In this document: positions 11,351-22,864 of the stretch, piece after piece
Layout: every line of letters starts with the position of its first letter
How positions within the stretch are numbered: position 1 is the stretch's first letter
Source: Isoetes taiwanensis
Taxonomy: Eukaryota; Streptophyta; Lycopodiopsida; Isoetales; Isoetaceae
DNA: 64,000 bases
Assembly: GCA_021234155.1 (NCBI GenBank)
Contig: JAJEKV010000014.1
Span: forward strand, 9,505,563-9,569,562
Reading direction: 5' to 3'
Position numbers and translations under genes: made by a program
The notes under the pieces: model-generated
Databases searched by the model: none
What the model was told of the DNA's origin: nothing
The model's input: the letters and a program-made list of their open reading frames with translations, nothing else

Positions 11351-11420
11351 GTATTACTGTCAGGATTAGAAAACCCCCGCCCCGAAGGGTTTTCGAGGGA
11401 AAAACCTTAGCAGTAATAAG
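11351..11420 (-). promoter_or_regulatory. LINE 3' nested-stem RNA module, copy 1
   Basis: In the sense (minus) strand, TATTACTG pairs with CAGTAATA as an outer stem, enclosing AAAACCC-TTCG-GGGCGGGGGTTTT, a stem closed by a C(UUCG)G tetraloop. The same fold is found at 33958-34024, 39554-39624, 35155-35226 and 48829-48902. A role in recognition by the element's reverse transcriptase is inference. Confidence 0.55.
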
Positions 11421-11478
11421 TATGCTGGCATGCTATACAATTGGGTAGGACAGTTCAATATTGTCCCGAAGGACACAT

Positions 11479-12111
11479 CTATGTCCGTGCATCCATAACC
11501 TCCTGGAGGTATAACCCCAATAAACCCACGGATGCCGTATTCAATAACTCATGCAACGGTTGGCCAGGCACTAGTAATCGAACATACCGCTCTCGGATAT
11601 GGGCAAATGCTGGGCAGATCTGGAGGGCATGACATTCATCCTCAATGGCACCCTGATGGCAACACTGGCAAAGCCTTTCCTCCCGTGCTTCCCGAGCCCA
11701 ACGTCCTGTCTCAATGCGGAGACGATGTGCACCCGTGCGAATGGAAGCTATAAGTCTGCGCTTCTTCATGGGCAAATGGGTGTATAAGTACTGGTGTGGG
11801 CCTCTCGTGAGCCTAGGATTGACTTGCTGCTGATAGTGCGCCAGTTTAACGTGCGTCAGAGCATCTGCATCCCAAAGCTTGCGAAGGAAAGTAGCATCTA
11901 GGTACAGCTTGAGTGCCTTGTGATCTTTCTTTGTCCTTACATGTACGCATTTGTTTGCCTGTACCCCCCAGTGTGAGAACCATTGAGCTTGCTTGTCCTT
12001 CCAACAGGCTTTGAGGCATTGGGGACCCATCGCCATGGTCAACGCAAGGTTGGGCAAACATGTATCACCCATAACGACCTCCTTCTGGAAGTAAATGATA
12101 TGGCGTTCCAA
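11479..12111 (-). pseudogene. LINE A C-terminal region with zinc knuckle
   Basis: An uninterrupted 210-codon stretch holding the C-terminal part of the LINE polyprotein: IRTGAHRLRIETGRW, then CQCCHQGAIEDECHALQICP, a CCHC-like cysteine/histidine cluster. Related copies are at 34077-34365 and 39681-39921, confirming one family. Confidence 0.7.
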
Positions 12112-12144
12112 TGCAGCCCGTTAAAGGGGTAGAAAACCTATCTC

Positions 12145-13460
12145 CTAGAATAGGATCTGGTATGGAACTATGGACTTTACTCCAAGGGCTCGTGCCAAGA
12201 AGGCTTTCTGCACCTGCTCGAGGTCATTCCAGGTGTTGAGGGATATCACTGGCCCCCACACTTCTGCCGCATACAAGAGGACCGGCTCGATCAAGGCCCG
12301 AAACAAGTGTGACTGGTGGCCCCAGGCATACAACTCTGCCTTGTGGCTGTTGTTCTGCATGGCATATAGTGCTTTCCAACCCGCCATGACCCGCAACCTG
12401 ATGGCAGCATCCCAGTGGGTGGTAGCAGAGAACTCGATCCCCAAGTACTTGTAGGTCGGAGCCACCTCTACTTCTTGTCCCTGGTAAGTGAATAAGGGAA
12501 GCCTTGGCTGACGGGATGATGAAACTAGCAGCACCCTAGTTTTGGCCAAGTTAACTCGCATGCCAGTGAATCGGCAAAAAGTGTCGAGCATCCAGGTGAC
12601 GTTGCATGTCCTCTGGAGTGTAGGCCAAGAGGTTGACATCGTCAATATATATGAATTGCCGGATTGTGGGATGCATGAGATGGGCGCCTGCCCCTCCATG
12701 CTGAGAGAGCCAATCTTCCAGCTGGTCAATGTATAGGCCAAAGAGTATGGGGGAGAGGGGGCAACCCTGATGCACTCCAATACTACTAATTACCGGCTGT
12801 CCTGACAATGTGATACGGCCCAAGCATGCCTCGTATAGCCTATATATTGCATTCTGCAAGTCAAGGGGAGTCCCTAGCTGCCGCAGTCTGTCCCATAACC
12901 TGTCCCAGGGCACTGTGTCAAAAGCTTTTGCGTAATTCACAAAACAACAATACAGGTTTTGTCGGCGATTCCTGCTATCCTCAATCAATGTGCGCAGAGT
13001 GAAGATATGATCAATGGTGGAATGCCTGGGCCGAAAGCCTGCTTGTGTGAGAGCTCGCACATCTGCCTCCTCTGCCCATATTATCAGCCGTTGCTCAAGG
13101 ATGCCAGCCAGTAGTTTTGCAAAGAGATAGCTGACCATGATAGTACGATAGTTGGTTGGGCATTGAGGGTCCCCTGCCTTGTATATGGGCACAACTCTAC
13201 TAGTGGTCCACTGCGGAGGTAAGCCTTCTTGCAATGCTTTATTGAATAATGTCTTGAGAAACAGGCACCGGTGGAGGCCCAAAACATTTCGTGGTTCCGT
13301 TCCTTTGCATGCCATCTAAATCTGATGCCTTCCCATTAACCAGACGTTGTAGGCCCATGATGACATCCTCCTCTGTGATGACCAAAGCCATGCTATCTGT
13401 GGAGGGACTGGTGTCCGGCCCCCGAGCGGGTCGTAAAGCTATTGCAAGTACTGTACCCAT
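12145..13460 (-). pseudogene. LINE A reverse transcriptase
   Basis: Non-LTR reverse transcriptase. Motifs in order: LPPQWTTSRVVPIYKAGD, NYRTIMVSYLFAKLLAGI, ALTQAGFRPRHSTIDHIF, CCFVNYAKAFDTV, GVHQGCPLSPILF and FIYIDDVNLLAY (the catalytic box, with I for the usual A). Downstream in another frame: GMRVNLAKTRVLL and YKYLGIEF. Frameshifts near 13300 and 12600-12780 break it. Confidence 0.85.
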
Positions 13461-14084
13461 TGCTCCGAGGTGATGTTCCCTGTGGGCTGTGCAATCTTGC
13501 TCAAGATCCTTCTCCAGAATGTCTTTGGGTGCCGATCAAGGAGACCAAACATCTATTGCTGATGCTCTGCGAGGTATCTGGCTTTCTTGTTCTTGAGAAA
13601 GGAGCGGTATTGACTGATGGCTTGTGGGCGGGAGGTGGGATCAGTGACTTGCCCGAAGTTCACGTTTGAGCTCCCGATACTCATCATCGAACCATCTGTT
13701 GCGGGAGAAGGTGGCAGCGCCCGAGGTTCTCCGTGAGCGGCCTCTCCCAAAGCATCTCTCAGCAGCTGTCAGAAGTAGGTGAGTCAGCTGAACAGATTGC
13801 TGTTAAAGTGTGGGGAGTTGCAACAGTCCCCCCAGATCATGCTCAAGCAACTGGGCATAGGTCCCTGCACGATCATAGTCCAGGCGCAGCTGGGGCACTT
13901 GGGGTGTTGAGGCAGTAGATGCACGGGGAGCTTGCCACTGGAGATGCACGAACAGGGGCTAGTAGTCTAAGTCCACTTCCTCGTCCCGAGTGTCTGTTCC
14001 AATGGAAAAATGTGTAACTAGGTGCAGATCCTATTCCTCAACTAGCAGATAATCCACCACACTGGAGCCGCCCCCTTGGTTCTC

Positions 14085-14700
14085 CTATCTACAAGTGCAG
14101 CGACTGAAAGACGGCCATTGTGCCAACCTATTACAAATAACCAGGTCAAAGATACTACCCAACAGCAACAACTGCCTGCCATAGCGCGAAATATAGTTGT
14201 CGTCTGATATCCTTGACCAAGCTACCTCTGCGGGGTTCAACTGCAAGACGTCCTCTGCCAGGGGCTCAAATTTTGGTACCTGCTCGGCTCCCGTGCGTGC
14301 ATTAAAGTCGCCAAGCAACATAACCTTGCCTAGCTGTTTGTGCTGTTGTATGTCATCATATAGATCGACATAGGGCTCCAATCTATCCACACCCGAATGA
14401 GTGTTATAAAAGTTGATCTCGGCATGTGGAAAGTAGCATGCTGCTATGAAGAGAATGTTGTCACTGTCATGCTGCACACGCGCACCCATAAGTAGCGATT
14501 GTACCTGTCTATTTTGTGCAGCGAGACTAAGTGCCCCAAGGTTGCACGATAGTAGCAGGCAACCCCTCCATGCCCTCGCTTGCATGTGCACTCATTGAAC
14601 ACCAAAAAATGCAGATAGCCCGAGGTTTGGCGACAGGTTCTCGCATGTTCCCATGTTTCCATGAGGAAAATGAGATCCATATCTGGTGCAATAGAGTTGA
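14085..14700 (-). pseudogene. LINE A endonuclease domain
   Basis: An endonuclease/exonuclease/phosphatase-type domain that nicks target DNA. Visible marks are MDLIFLMETW near the start, GHGGVACYY, and LLGDFNARTG, the core EEP motif. At least one frameshift separates the two halves (14680-14444 and 14591-14085). Confidence 0.75.
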
Positions 14701-15316
14701 GACTCTCCCCTTTCTGCCAAGGGAAGCTCCGACAGTTCCAAGATACCGTCCAGAGGCACAGTTCCTATTTGTTGGCATTTGATGTAGACGCTCGATGATC
14801 CGCTCCGCTGCGGGGGGGAGCAATGCGGCACCTGCGGCGCCAGCTTCACGGGAGTAGTTGGAGCAGCGGGGAGCGAGGAGGTGCGATAGGGGTACCGGGT
14901 GGCGAGCGTGAGTGGCGGCGCTTGACGCATTGCATTGGCGACCTCAGCAGGTGCCGGCCTAAAAATGCGAAGCTTGCCTCGGACCAGGCCTGCAGTGCCC
15001 CCTCGACGGCGGACGTCCTTGACTTGAGCCAGCTGCTGCCGGCAGGACTCCTGTTGCATCGGAGTCAGATCCTGGTCAACATACATGGTAGTCCCCTTCA
15101 ATTGCCTACCCTGACGCAAAATTGCCTCACGCACTCGCATGTCTGCCACCGTGAAGGTGACTATGCGTGGGCGATCTGTTTGTTGAGCCACAAGGTGGCT
15201 TGCTCGAACAATGTGGACTGTGTTTTGAAATGCCATGCGGGATAGGATCTGACCTGGATGCGCTTGGTGAGATTCTCTCCTGCCTCCTCTAAGAGTCCAC
15301 GTACCACCACATTATG
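14592..15316 (-). pseudogene. LINE A ORF1p-like region
   Basis: The start (about 15310-15240) reads VVVRGLLEEAGENLTKRIQV, which resembles the opening of the L1 ORF1p RRM (Transposase_22). The following frame has RPRIVTFTVADMRVREAILR and KGTTMYVDQDLTPMQQESCR, resembling the RRM end and C-terminal domain of L1 ORF1p. The two parts are in different frames. In L1 biology this protein binds element RNA as a chaperone. Confidence 0.6.
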
Positions 15317-16142
15317 TAGCAAAATAACAGGGGGTTCCAGGGGGATTTGATATAGATATAATTCTTGAAACCATAGACCATATCCCTAAAACAATTCAAT
15401 GGGTTATTATAAAAAAAAACATGGATTTAAGATAAAAAATAGTCACAACTGCTCACTGGTTAGATTGGTTAAAGTAGTCTTCTTAGGACATTGAGTTATT
15501 TTGGTGGAGGTTCGAATCCCCGTATTTCATATTCTAAATATAGAGGCTCGATATACCATCAAAACCTTAGGCAAATTCGTATTTGACATCTTAAAATCAT
15601 AGGCATCCCCAATCATAAATGAGCATAATCGAAACGAGAGGTGTCCAGAGGCTTCAACATATAGTCTGGGCCGTAGAATTGATAGATCCGACGATTGTGG
15701 TAGTCCAGGGTGCATCGTGTTTAGAATATGTAGCAAAATAACAGGGGGTTCCAGGGGTCTTGAAACCATACACCATATCCCTAAAACAATTCAATGGGTT
15801 ATTATAAAAAAAAAACATGGATTTAAGATAAAAAATAGTCACAACTGCTCACTGGTTAGATTGGTTAAAGTAGTCTTCTTAGGACATTGAGTTATTTTGG
15901 TGGAGGTTCGAATCCCCGTATTTCATATTCTAAAACCTTAAGCGAAACCGTATAGAGGCTCGATATACCATCAAAACCTTAGGCAAACTCGTATTTGACA
16001 TCTTAAAATCATAGCCATCCCCAATCATAAATGAGCATAATCGAAACGAGAGGTGTCCAAAGGCTTCAACATACAGTCTGGGTCGTAGAATTGATAGATC
16101 CGACGATTGTGGTAGTCCAGGGTGCATCTCGTTTAGAATATG
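15317..16142. repeat. Tandem dimer of a tRNA-related (SINE-like) unit
   Basis: Two direct repeats of about 413 bases (15317-15730 and 15731-16142), each starting TAGCAAAATAACAGGGGG; a third copy of the start is at 16143. Each unit contains an A-box-like TGGTTAGATTGGTTAAAG and a perfect B box, GGTTCGAATCC, about 40 bases apart, as in tRNA-derived SINEs. The unit start is nearly the reverse complement of the right terminus of elements A and B (CCCCCTGTTATTATGCTA), so the repeats may instead be fragments of that family. Confidence 0.5.
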
Positions 16143-16167
16143 TAGCAAAATAACACCGACCCTTAAC

Positions 16168-16386
16168 TTGCGTATTATAGGGGTTTCAGAGACGGATCCA
16201 GAAGGACAGATAGATCTAGATGTAGCTATGAAATTTTTTACGGAGACAATGCACGTTCCTCCTACTGGAATTGTCAGTGCTGCTCGGGTGGGAGCAACAC
16301 GCCCTAATCGGCCTCGTCACCTTCTTGTTCGCTTCCAAGATGCGTTAAGTCGCCTCCATATTGGCCCTACTCTTGCTGCTCACTGA
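16168..16386 (+). pseudogene. L1 ORF1p-like fragment
   Basis: Reads LRIIGVSETDPEGQIDL, FFTETMHVPPTGIVSAARVG and RPRHLLVRFQDAL. LRIIGV at the start and RPRHLLVRF at the end match the layout of the L1 ORF1p RRM. The orientation is opposite to LINE A. It probably belongs with the LINE 3' tail at 16925-16992 as a deleted copy. Confidence 0.5.
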
Positions 16387-16924
16387 GTCACGGGGCAGCA
16401 TTAGCTGTTCCAACAGGTGATGCCTGTTGTCAAGATTGTGTGGGCTGTTCACAACAAGGGCGGTGTGGTGTGTGAGATGGAGCAGGTGGCATCTGTCTGC
16501 CTGTTTGGCAACTTGTGGGCTGCGGGGCATAACGAGGGATTATAGACTTATTGAATAGTGATATACAATTGGATCTAAAATAACCAGTTAAACTAATCCT
16601 ATGGTATTATCTTGAAAACGATACAATTTGCATGATTTTGAAAATTCTGCCTAATATGGCTAACTAGATCTTTCATAATTACATTCTTTCCTCTCTCCTC
16701 TTTAATTGTGTAACCGTAAGGAAGAGTTTTGCAAGGTCAGGGCAGTTCGCCTGCAAAAGACATGGGCAATGTACAGGGGAGGCGCATCAATCATTCTAAA
16801 TCAATGGGCTTTCAATCCTTGGACTAGCTATATTTAGATAATTTAAGTAGCACAAAATTACCATTCGCATTAGCATTATCTTTTTCTTTATACTTTTTTG
16901 GTTTCCATGCCCCTTTTGTTGTTT

Positions 16925-16992
16925 GGGTCCCATGGCCAATTTGGTCTCTGTGGACGTTAAAAATTCTGTCTATTATCTATCTATCTATCTTA
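16925..16992 (+). mobile_element. LINE 3' end with TCTA-type tail
   Basis: GGGTCCCATGGCCAATTTGG, then TCTCTGTGGACGTTAAAAAT and a run of TATC/TCTA units. It is the sense-strand equivalent of LINE A's 3' end, but with a tetranucleotide rather than a pentanucleotide tail. Confidence 0.65.
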
Positions 16993-17445
16993 GTATATAC
17001 AGAATTTTTTGAGAATAAATGATCTTAGGGATGTTATGGCATCTATATTTAGCTCAAGACACAATATTGGATGTTAGGGTTGTAGAGGGATTGACCGCAA
17101 TAGCTAATAAGGCTTAAGGTCATTATTAGCTTTAGTAAGCTTTTTTTTAGACCATGCATCCCACTACTTCTACTGGTGAAATGCCTCTCTTTGGTATGAT
17201 CTTTTGGTCTATTTTTGGGCCACATACATTTTAATGCATACATTTCTTAAATAGCTAAACGTTAGTATTATTTTATGCATGTTTATCAATGTAGTAGCAA
17301 TGTGTATACGTAACTTTCAAACTCAAACTGAAGTGGAATATATACTACTCACATCGTATAAGGAGATGGAGACCCTACAGTATTGAAAAGTAACATTGTC
17401 TTCATCAATAAAGCTATGAAGACCCTATTATGATGTATCAAGAAT

Positions 17446-17857
17446 GTGAAAGTACATGAACTCATACTGGATAAGGGGACCAGAAGGAAGCTTGAGGAAT
17501 ATTCCTATTGTATCCCATCTGTTTCTAATGGATGGCTGACAAATACACCAGAGATTGCTAAAGCTAAAGATAAGATTAATTTTTGCTCAATGATTGTGTT
17601 TGAAATTTATGAAATTCGTGACAGACTTCCTAAAAGGTTGTACCAGCAGGCCCTTGAAAAAGATAACTATATTGCGCAGTATAAAGTTGGAGTTGAAAAG
17701 ACAAATTGGGACAGCAAACCACAAAATGAAAAAAGCCTCTTGTGCGTAGCGTTGATCTTGAAATGCATGAGGATGTGCATAGTGCTGATCTTGAAATGCA
17801 TGAGGATGATAATACAGAATGTGAAGATCCTTTTGGTGAAAGCTTATTGTTCGAGTA
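17446..17857 (+). pseudogene. Unrecognised coding-like ORF, probable frameshift
   Basis: I do not recognise this protein. The frame reads SVSNGWLTNTPEIAKAKDK, IYEIRDRLPKRLYQQAL and NYIAQYKV. Near 17745 the sensible reading moves to another frame, giving an acidic tail with a repeated LEMHED motif (SVDLEMHEDVHSADLEMHED), ending CEDPFGESLLFE and a stop. The change of frame suggests a decayed gene or transposon protein. Confidence 0.3.
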
Positions 17858-18599
17858 AGAAAAATAGCACTTAAAGTGCATAAAGCCAATGTAATTTGGA
17901 TGAGGATCCTAAATTAATTGTCAAAGATTCTCAACCATACCTGAACATTTAGGTGAGGGGCATGCTGCGTTTTGCAATAAGTATAGCTTTGGTGCACTCG
18001 CCCCTATTAGTAGAAGGTCTTGGATTACACTTGGTGACGTAACCCCCGATAAGCTAAGGCAACATCTTTAAAATGAAAATGATTTTAAAAAATAAAAAGC
18101 TGAAGCTCAAGTTTGGTCACTGGATTTTTTATGAAAAAAATGTAGACTAGATGAATTGACATATGTTAAATTGAAACTTTAAAATTTCTTGAATAGAAGA
18201 GGCATTTTGGCCTTCCTCTTCTGCTGCTCTTTCTTGCTAGCAGAAAGGTCTGGAGTAGAATTTCTGAAAAAGAACGGAGTACCTTGATCTAAAATCACAG
18301 GTTCATTGCTTATACATGAAACTATAAGAGATGCCGAGCTAGGGAGTTTATGAGCAGATGATGCTTACATTCAGACTGTAAACATGATGTACTACAGGTA
18401 GAAAGATTAATTTATGCACTCGGTTCTTGGTACTGCTATGCCAAGAACCTCATGATCAGAATAAGTATTGATGCTTAGCTGGTTATGCTCAAATATATGT
18501 TTGAGTGAGAGCTCGCTCAGGTACTGATGCTTGAGCTTCTTTCTAATCTGCTGGTACAGAAGAGAAGTCTAGTGGCTGGGCTTTGTGTCTAGCCAATTA

Positions 18600-19075
18600 C
18601 AGGCTATCTGTATCATATCCCGACAATGCAACATTTCTTATGGTATCATACATCTGTGCCAGTTTTAAAGGTTGATGAAACTGCAGGTTTGGTTCAAGTT
18701 TTAGAAGCATATGCAGCTTCCTTGAGCAGCGTGGCAGGCTGCTCATTTTACTCTTTATTTCTTTCTCTATTCTTCTTCACTCTTGCAAGAGGTTTTCATG
18801 GTGCTATCAAGACTTATTTACAGCTAAAGGAAAGTGTGTACTTGCTCCTGTAGTACTCTATCTAGCTGGGAAGATTGGTTCTGATCATGTAGTACTAGTT
18901 GGATAGAAGAAGAGGTTGAGAAATGCATATTAGTACTGAAGTTGTGGATATGAAATTTGATCCATTTGGGATCCATGTGCTTAATTTCTATCTGGTCCAT
19001 GAGGGGCCATATGTTGTAATTCTTCCTATCTGTTAATACAAAAATTTCTTTCCTTCCAAAAAAAAAAAAAAAAAA
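18600..19075 (+). mobile_element. Poly(A)-tailed retroposed segment
   Basis: The sequence ends TTAATACAAAAATTTCTTTC followed by 18 A. This is the 3' end of a retroposed RNA, LINE or processed transcript. No domain can be read upstream, and the 5' boundary is unclear. Confidence 0.35.
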
Positions 19076-20672
19076 TTGAAAGGGCACATGGCTTATGCTA
19101 CAGCTGAAAGAGGAGACTTTTACCTCAAAAGAATTTGGAAAACAATGTGCTTGCATTTCAAATGTTTTTGTGAACCCATGGTTAAAGGGAATGCATGCAA
19201 AAATAATGTGACATGGTTTGACCATGCAGTTTTATATATGTTCAATAATCTTGATGATATCTACCGTGAAGTTTCTATTGCTCGACATATGGTACTTGGT
19301 GCCACCTTGTGGCAGCATGTAAGAGCAACTTCACAAGAAAACACAAAAGATCAAAACACACTGTTATTGTTTAGGTATGAAGACAAATCTTTACACCAAG
19401 TTGAAGACCAATGGAGAACATTCAAAGGAGCATTCAAGTTAGCAAAGGTAAACAAGACTTGAGTCAAAGATTGGAAGGCAAGTCAAAAAGAGAAGACCCC
19501 AGTCAAAGATTGGAAGACCCCAAAAGAAGTAGGTAGATTTTCACACTACCTTAGAGATATTGGCTAAAGAAGGCATTGCTCACGCCTATATTGATCCCTC
19601 ATACCCATTCCTCATTTCATTCATCTCTTTTCAATGGCTCAAAGTTTTTTCCCTAGGGCAAAAATCTCACACACCACATGTTTCACACATATGCACCATT
19701 TACATCACACACACACTTCATGTTCCATGACCGTGCACTTGACAAATCATTAGAAGTACACTCTCTCTCTAAAAAAAGAGATAGAAAGAGGAGAGAAGCT
19801 CCACTAGTCCATTACATGACCAATTCAAGACCAAAGTATGGGTCAAAGATCAAATCCCAAAGGTCCAAAGTTGACTAAGTTGAAAAAAATCAACATCTAG
19901 TGCCCCCCTGGTCAAAGACTCGCCTTTTTTCGATGCACACTCTTTTAGTTATGCATTTTATTGCATTTATGGTTCATAAATTCGTGGTTAATGCATGGCA
20001 TGGAATTAAATTATGGTTTTTGGTCAGCTGGCTTCCAGGGTCATCACCAGCATACAGGAAAATTTCCAAAATTTTCGGATAAGGTCCAGACCCAAGGGTT
20101 GGGGTTAGAACGGTCCGGGCAGCCCGTTGTTGGGCAAGCATGACTGGCACCCTTCCCCAAGTCAAACAAGGCGAGGACTTTGAACGGCCACCTCAGTAGA
20201 GGGGAGAGTCCCGTCCCCAGGAGATGGACCCCAAAAAAGTTCTCGAGGCAGCCTGTCCTGGCACCGCCCCCTGGGGGGACTGTATGCTAATGAACACCCT
20301 CCCGAAGCTCAGTTCCCCTATCCGACCGTTGAATCCTCCGTTCAAGGATCCAGCTCCGAGCAGGACCAAGAAAATCCAAGATCGGTCCGGGAGAACTCAC
20401 AAACCGCTGGCGTCTGGGGCGGCCGCCCCTCCCGAGAACGCGATTCGACTTCGCTCATACAAATAATTGTTCTTTTCATGACGATATTTCGGAAAACCTT
20501 CACGTTCTGGTAGATATATTAAGGCCACTAAAATTTTCGCTGGTAGTAATAGAATCCGCAATGTGATTGACTGCATGCATGCCTCAGGACTGTTCAAATA
20601 AGCCTAGGGACAAACTTTAATGAGCACCACATTAAAAAAAGATGCAAAAAAAAATATAAAGTCCATAACGTT
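19076..20672. other. No recognisable gene
   Basis: A 128-codon open frame (19076-19462) continues directly from the poly(A) run and matches nothing I know. Sequence at 20030-20460 is more GC-rich, without an identifiable product. Confidence 0.4.
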
Positions 20673-20899
20673 GCTATAACAAAATACGTCGCGGGACGTC
20701 GCATGCGACGTAAAACCGTATTTATACGGATTTGAAATAACGTCGCATGCGACGTGACGTCGCATGCGACGCTCTGTAATTTTTTGAACCCGCGAGCGGC
20801 CGCCTTTTCCCTAACTTCTTTTTCCCCTACTTCTTCGAGGTTCTTGGGCGATCCGCGGCGCTAGTACCCTGATCTACCTGCAAGCAACTATTCTAAGGT

Positions 20900-21726
20900 T
20901 AGTATATCATATTTTTTAGATTGAATAGGTTTTTTGGATTGAATGGTGCATGCCCAACCTTCCTCTTTTTTTGGTTTCCTTTCCTTCCTCTTCTTCTTTG
21001 TTCTTGATTTTTTTCTTCCCATTCTTCCATGCCTCATTCATTCTTCCTCCTTCTTTCTTCCTCATGCTTCATTTCTTCCTCATTCTTCCTCATGCTTCAT
21101 TTCTTCCTCCTTCTTCCATGCTTCATTCTTTCCTCATTCTTTTTTCCCATATTTCTTCTTTCCTCATTTCTTTCTCATCTTTCTCATTCTTTCTTCCTCA
21201 TTCTTTCTCATTTCTTTCTTCCTCATGCTTTCTCATTCTTTATTCCTCACTCTTCCTCATTCTTTCTCATTTCTTGCTTTCTCATTTCTTTCTCATGCTT
21301 TCTCATTTCTTTCTCATTTCCATTCTTTCTCATTTCTTTCTCATTCCTCATTCTTTTCCCCTCCCTTCCCTCATTTCTTTCTTCTCTTCCCTTCCTTATT
21401 CTTCATTTTTTTTTTTCATTTCTTATTCTTCATTCTTTTTAATTTCATTTCTTCATTCTTCATTTGTTTCTTATTCTTCACATTTCTTCCTCACTTTCCA
21501 TTCGATCCTTTTCTTTCCCTTCCCTTATTTCTTCCTTCCATTCTATTCCCTTCCCTTCTCTTATTTCCTCTTATTTTTCTTCATTCTTTCTTGTTTCTTC
21601 TCTTATTTCTTTCTCTTGTTTTATTTCTATCTCTTGTTTTCTATATCCCCCCTTTTTTTTTCTTTTTCTTCTTCTTTTTTTCTTCTTTGGTCTTATTCTT
21701 CTAATGCTTTGTTACTTCTGTTGCAG
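20900..21726 (+). other. Giant polypyrimidine intron in the CACTA-like leader
   Basis: From about 20960 to 21710 the plus strand is almost only T and C (TTCCTCATTC / TTTCTCATTTC units). It ends at a good 3' splice site, TTACTTCTGTTGCAG (21726), followed by a short exon (21727-21779) and a donor GTAAGT. The open frames through the tract (rich in F, S, L, H) are low-complexity artefacts. Confidence 0.55.
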
Positions 21727-21839
21727 CTTTCTATTACGATTTGGACCCGACAAGATCTTGTACACGCGTCCTTCTTTTGGTAAGTAGTTGATCGCACTTG
21801 CGTTTTATTTTTATAGTTTTAAGTAGGTTAAAAAAATTG

Positions 21840-22232
21840 ATGGAGTGGCTTGTTCAAGGGCACGGGTCGGCTCCACCTAGAGTGGGGAGGACCATGTACC
21901 CGGGTTCGAAGTCCACTTTCACTACAATCATAAATGTTTCCTAGGTTAATGAGTGGCTTGTTCAAGGGAACGGTCGGCTCCACCTAGAGTGGAGAGGACC
22001 ACGTACCCGGGTTCAAGTCCACTTCCTGTTCCACTTGTTATTTTTTAGGTTTAAAATAAAATTGTAGTGGCTTGTTCGAGGGCACGGTCGGCTCCACCTT
22101 GCGTGGAGAGGACTAGGTGTCCGGGTCCAAGTCCACTTTTCTTCTCATTCTTAGGTAGATGTGGCTACGGCAAGGACATGGTCGGCTCCACCGCGAGTGG
22201 GGAGGACCAGGTGTTCGGGCCTTAGTTCACGT
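21840..22232 (+). repeat. Four tandem structured, tRNA-like repeats
   Basis: Four diverged units (about 21844-21925, 21951-22030, 22065-22140, 22158-22230). Each opens GTGGCTTG and closes CAAGTCCAC, which can pair with one bulge, and each contains GGTC-GG-CTCCAC, a 5-base loop, then GTGGAG-AG-GACC, a near-perfect hairpin. Units 1 and 2 also have GGGTTCGAAG or GGGTTCAAG, like a T-arm/B box. They lie in an intron of the CACTA-like leader. Confidence 0.5.
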
Positions 22233-22864
22233 TTATTGTCAGTTTTAGCTAGAGGTAGCTAGGGCTAGGTTAAGTTAACAGTAACTGGATGATTCCCTTC
22301 ACACCAGTGCTAGTTAAAAAAAAAAAGGTTAGGCTAACTTAATGTAGTACTAATTCGCACTAAAAGCTTTGGTAAAAAAATAACTTAACTAATTAACTAA
22401 ATTATTTCGAACATGTCTAATTGAGTTAGCCAAAGGCATAAAAAATTATAAGTACAATTAACTAAACTTAAAGTGACCTCTATAGTGCTAATTTATAATT
22501 TAGTTAATTTTTAGTTAATTTTGCTAACTAATCCGAACAAGGTGCGAAGATAAGTTTAGGTAGTGTTTTTGGTTAAAAAAGTTAACTAAATTTCGGGACT
22601 ATCTCGCTAACTAATTAACTAGTAATAATGTAATGTAAATTGACCGTGGGTCCAATACCCTAATCTAACCTATTTAGTTTTTCTTGTTTCTTCTTCTTTT
22701 TTTTTGCTTTTGGGGGGGGGGATCGGATAAGGTATTAGTAAGCCATAGGGCGGTTATAAGTAATGATTATATGGTCTCGCATACATGTTTGATATTGTCG
22801 TATTATGTTGCATTTACTTTGTGCATGCTTGGCTTTTGTATTCATTATTTTGTTTTGTTTGTAG

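Larger units (their letters stand above)
11216..15316 (-). mobile_element. L1-type LINE A with pentanucleotide tail, decayed
   Basis: A nearly full-length LINE in reverse orientation: ORF1p-like region (15316-14592), AP-endonuclease (about 14700-14085), reverse transcriptase (about 13460-12145), C-terminal zinc-knuckle region (12111-11479), a structured 3' region (11420-11351), GGTCTCCGTGGACGATAAAA, and a tail of about 80 bases of ATTCT units instead of poly(A). Reading frames are broken at several points, so it is inactive. Its 5' end is cut at the repeat that starts at 15317. Two shorter relatives are at 33871-34365 and 39466-41415. Confidence 0.85.

Noticed and set aside
15440-15525. Functional tRNA gene (B box GGTTCGAATCC)
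   Set aside because: The upstream half does not form acceptor and anticodon stems, and the unit is tandemly repeated in a mobile-element context.
20943-21787. Long overlapping open frames rich in Phe, Ser, Leu and His
   Set aside because: They are products of a polypyrimidine tract lacking stop codons in three frames. The tract lies in an apparent intron.
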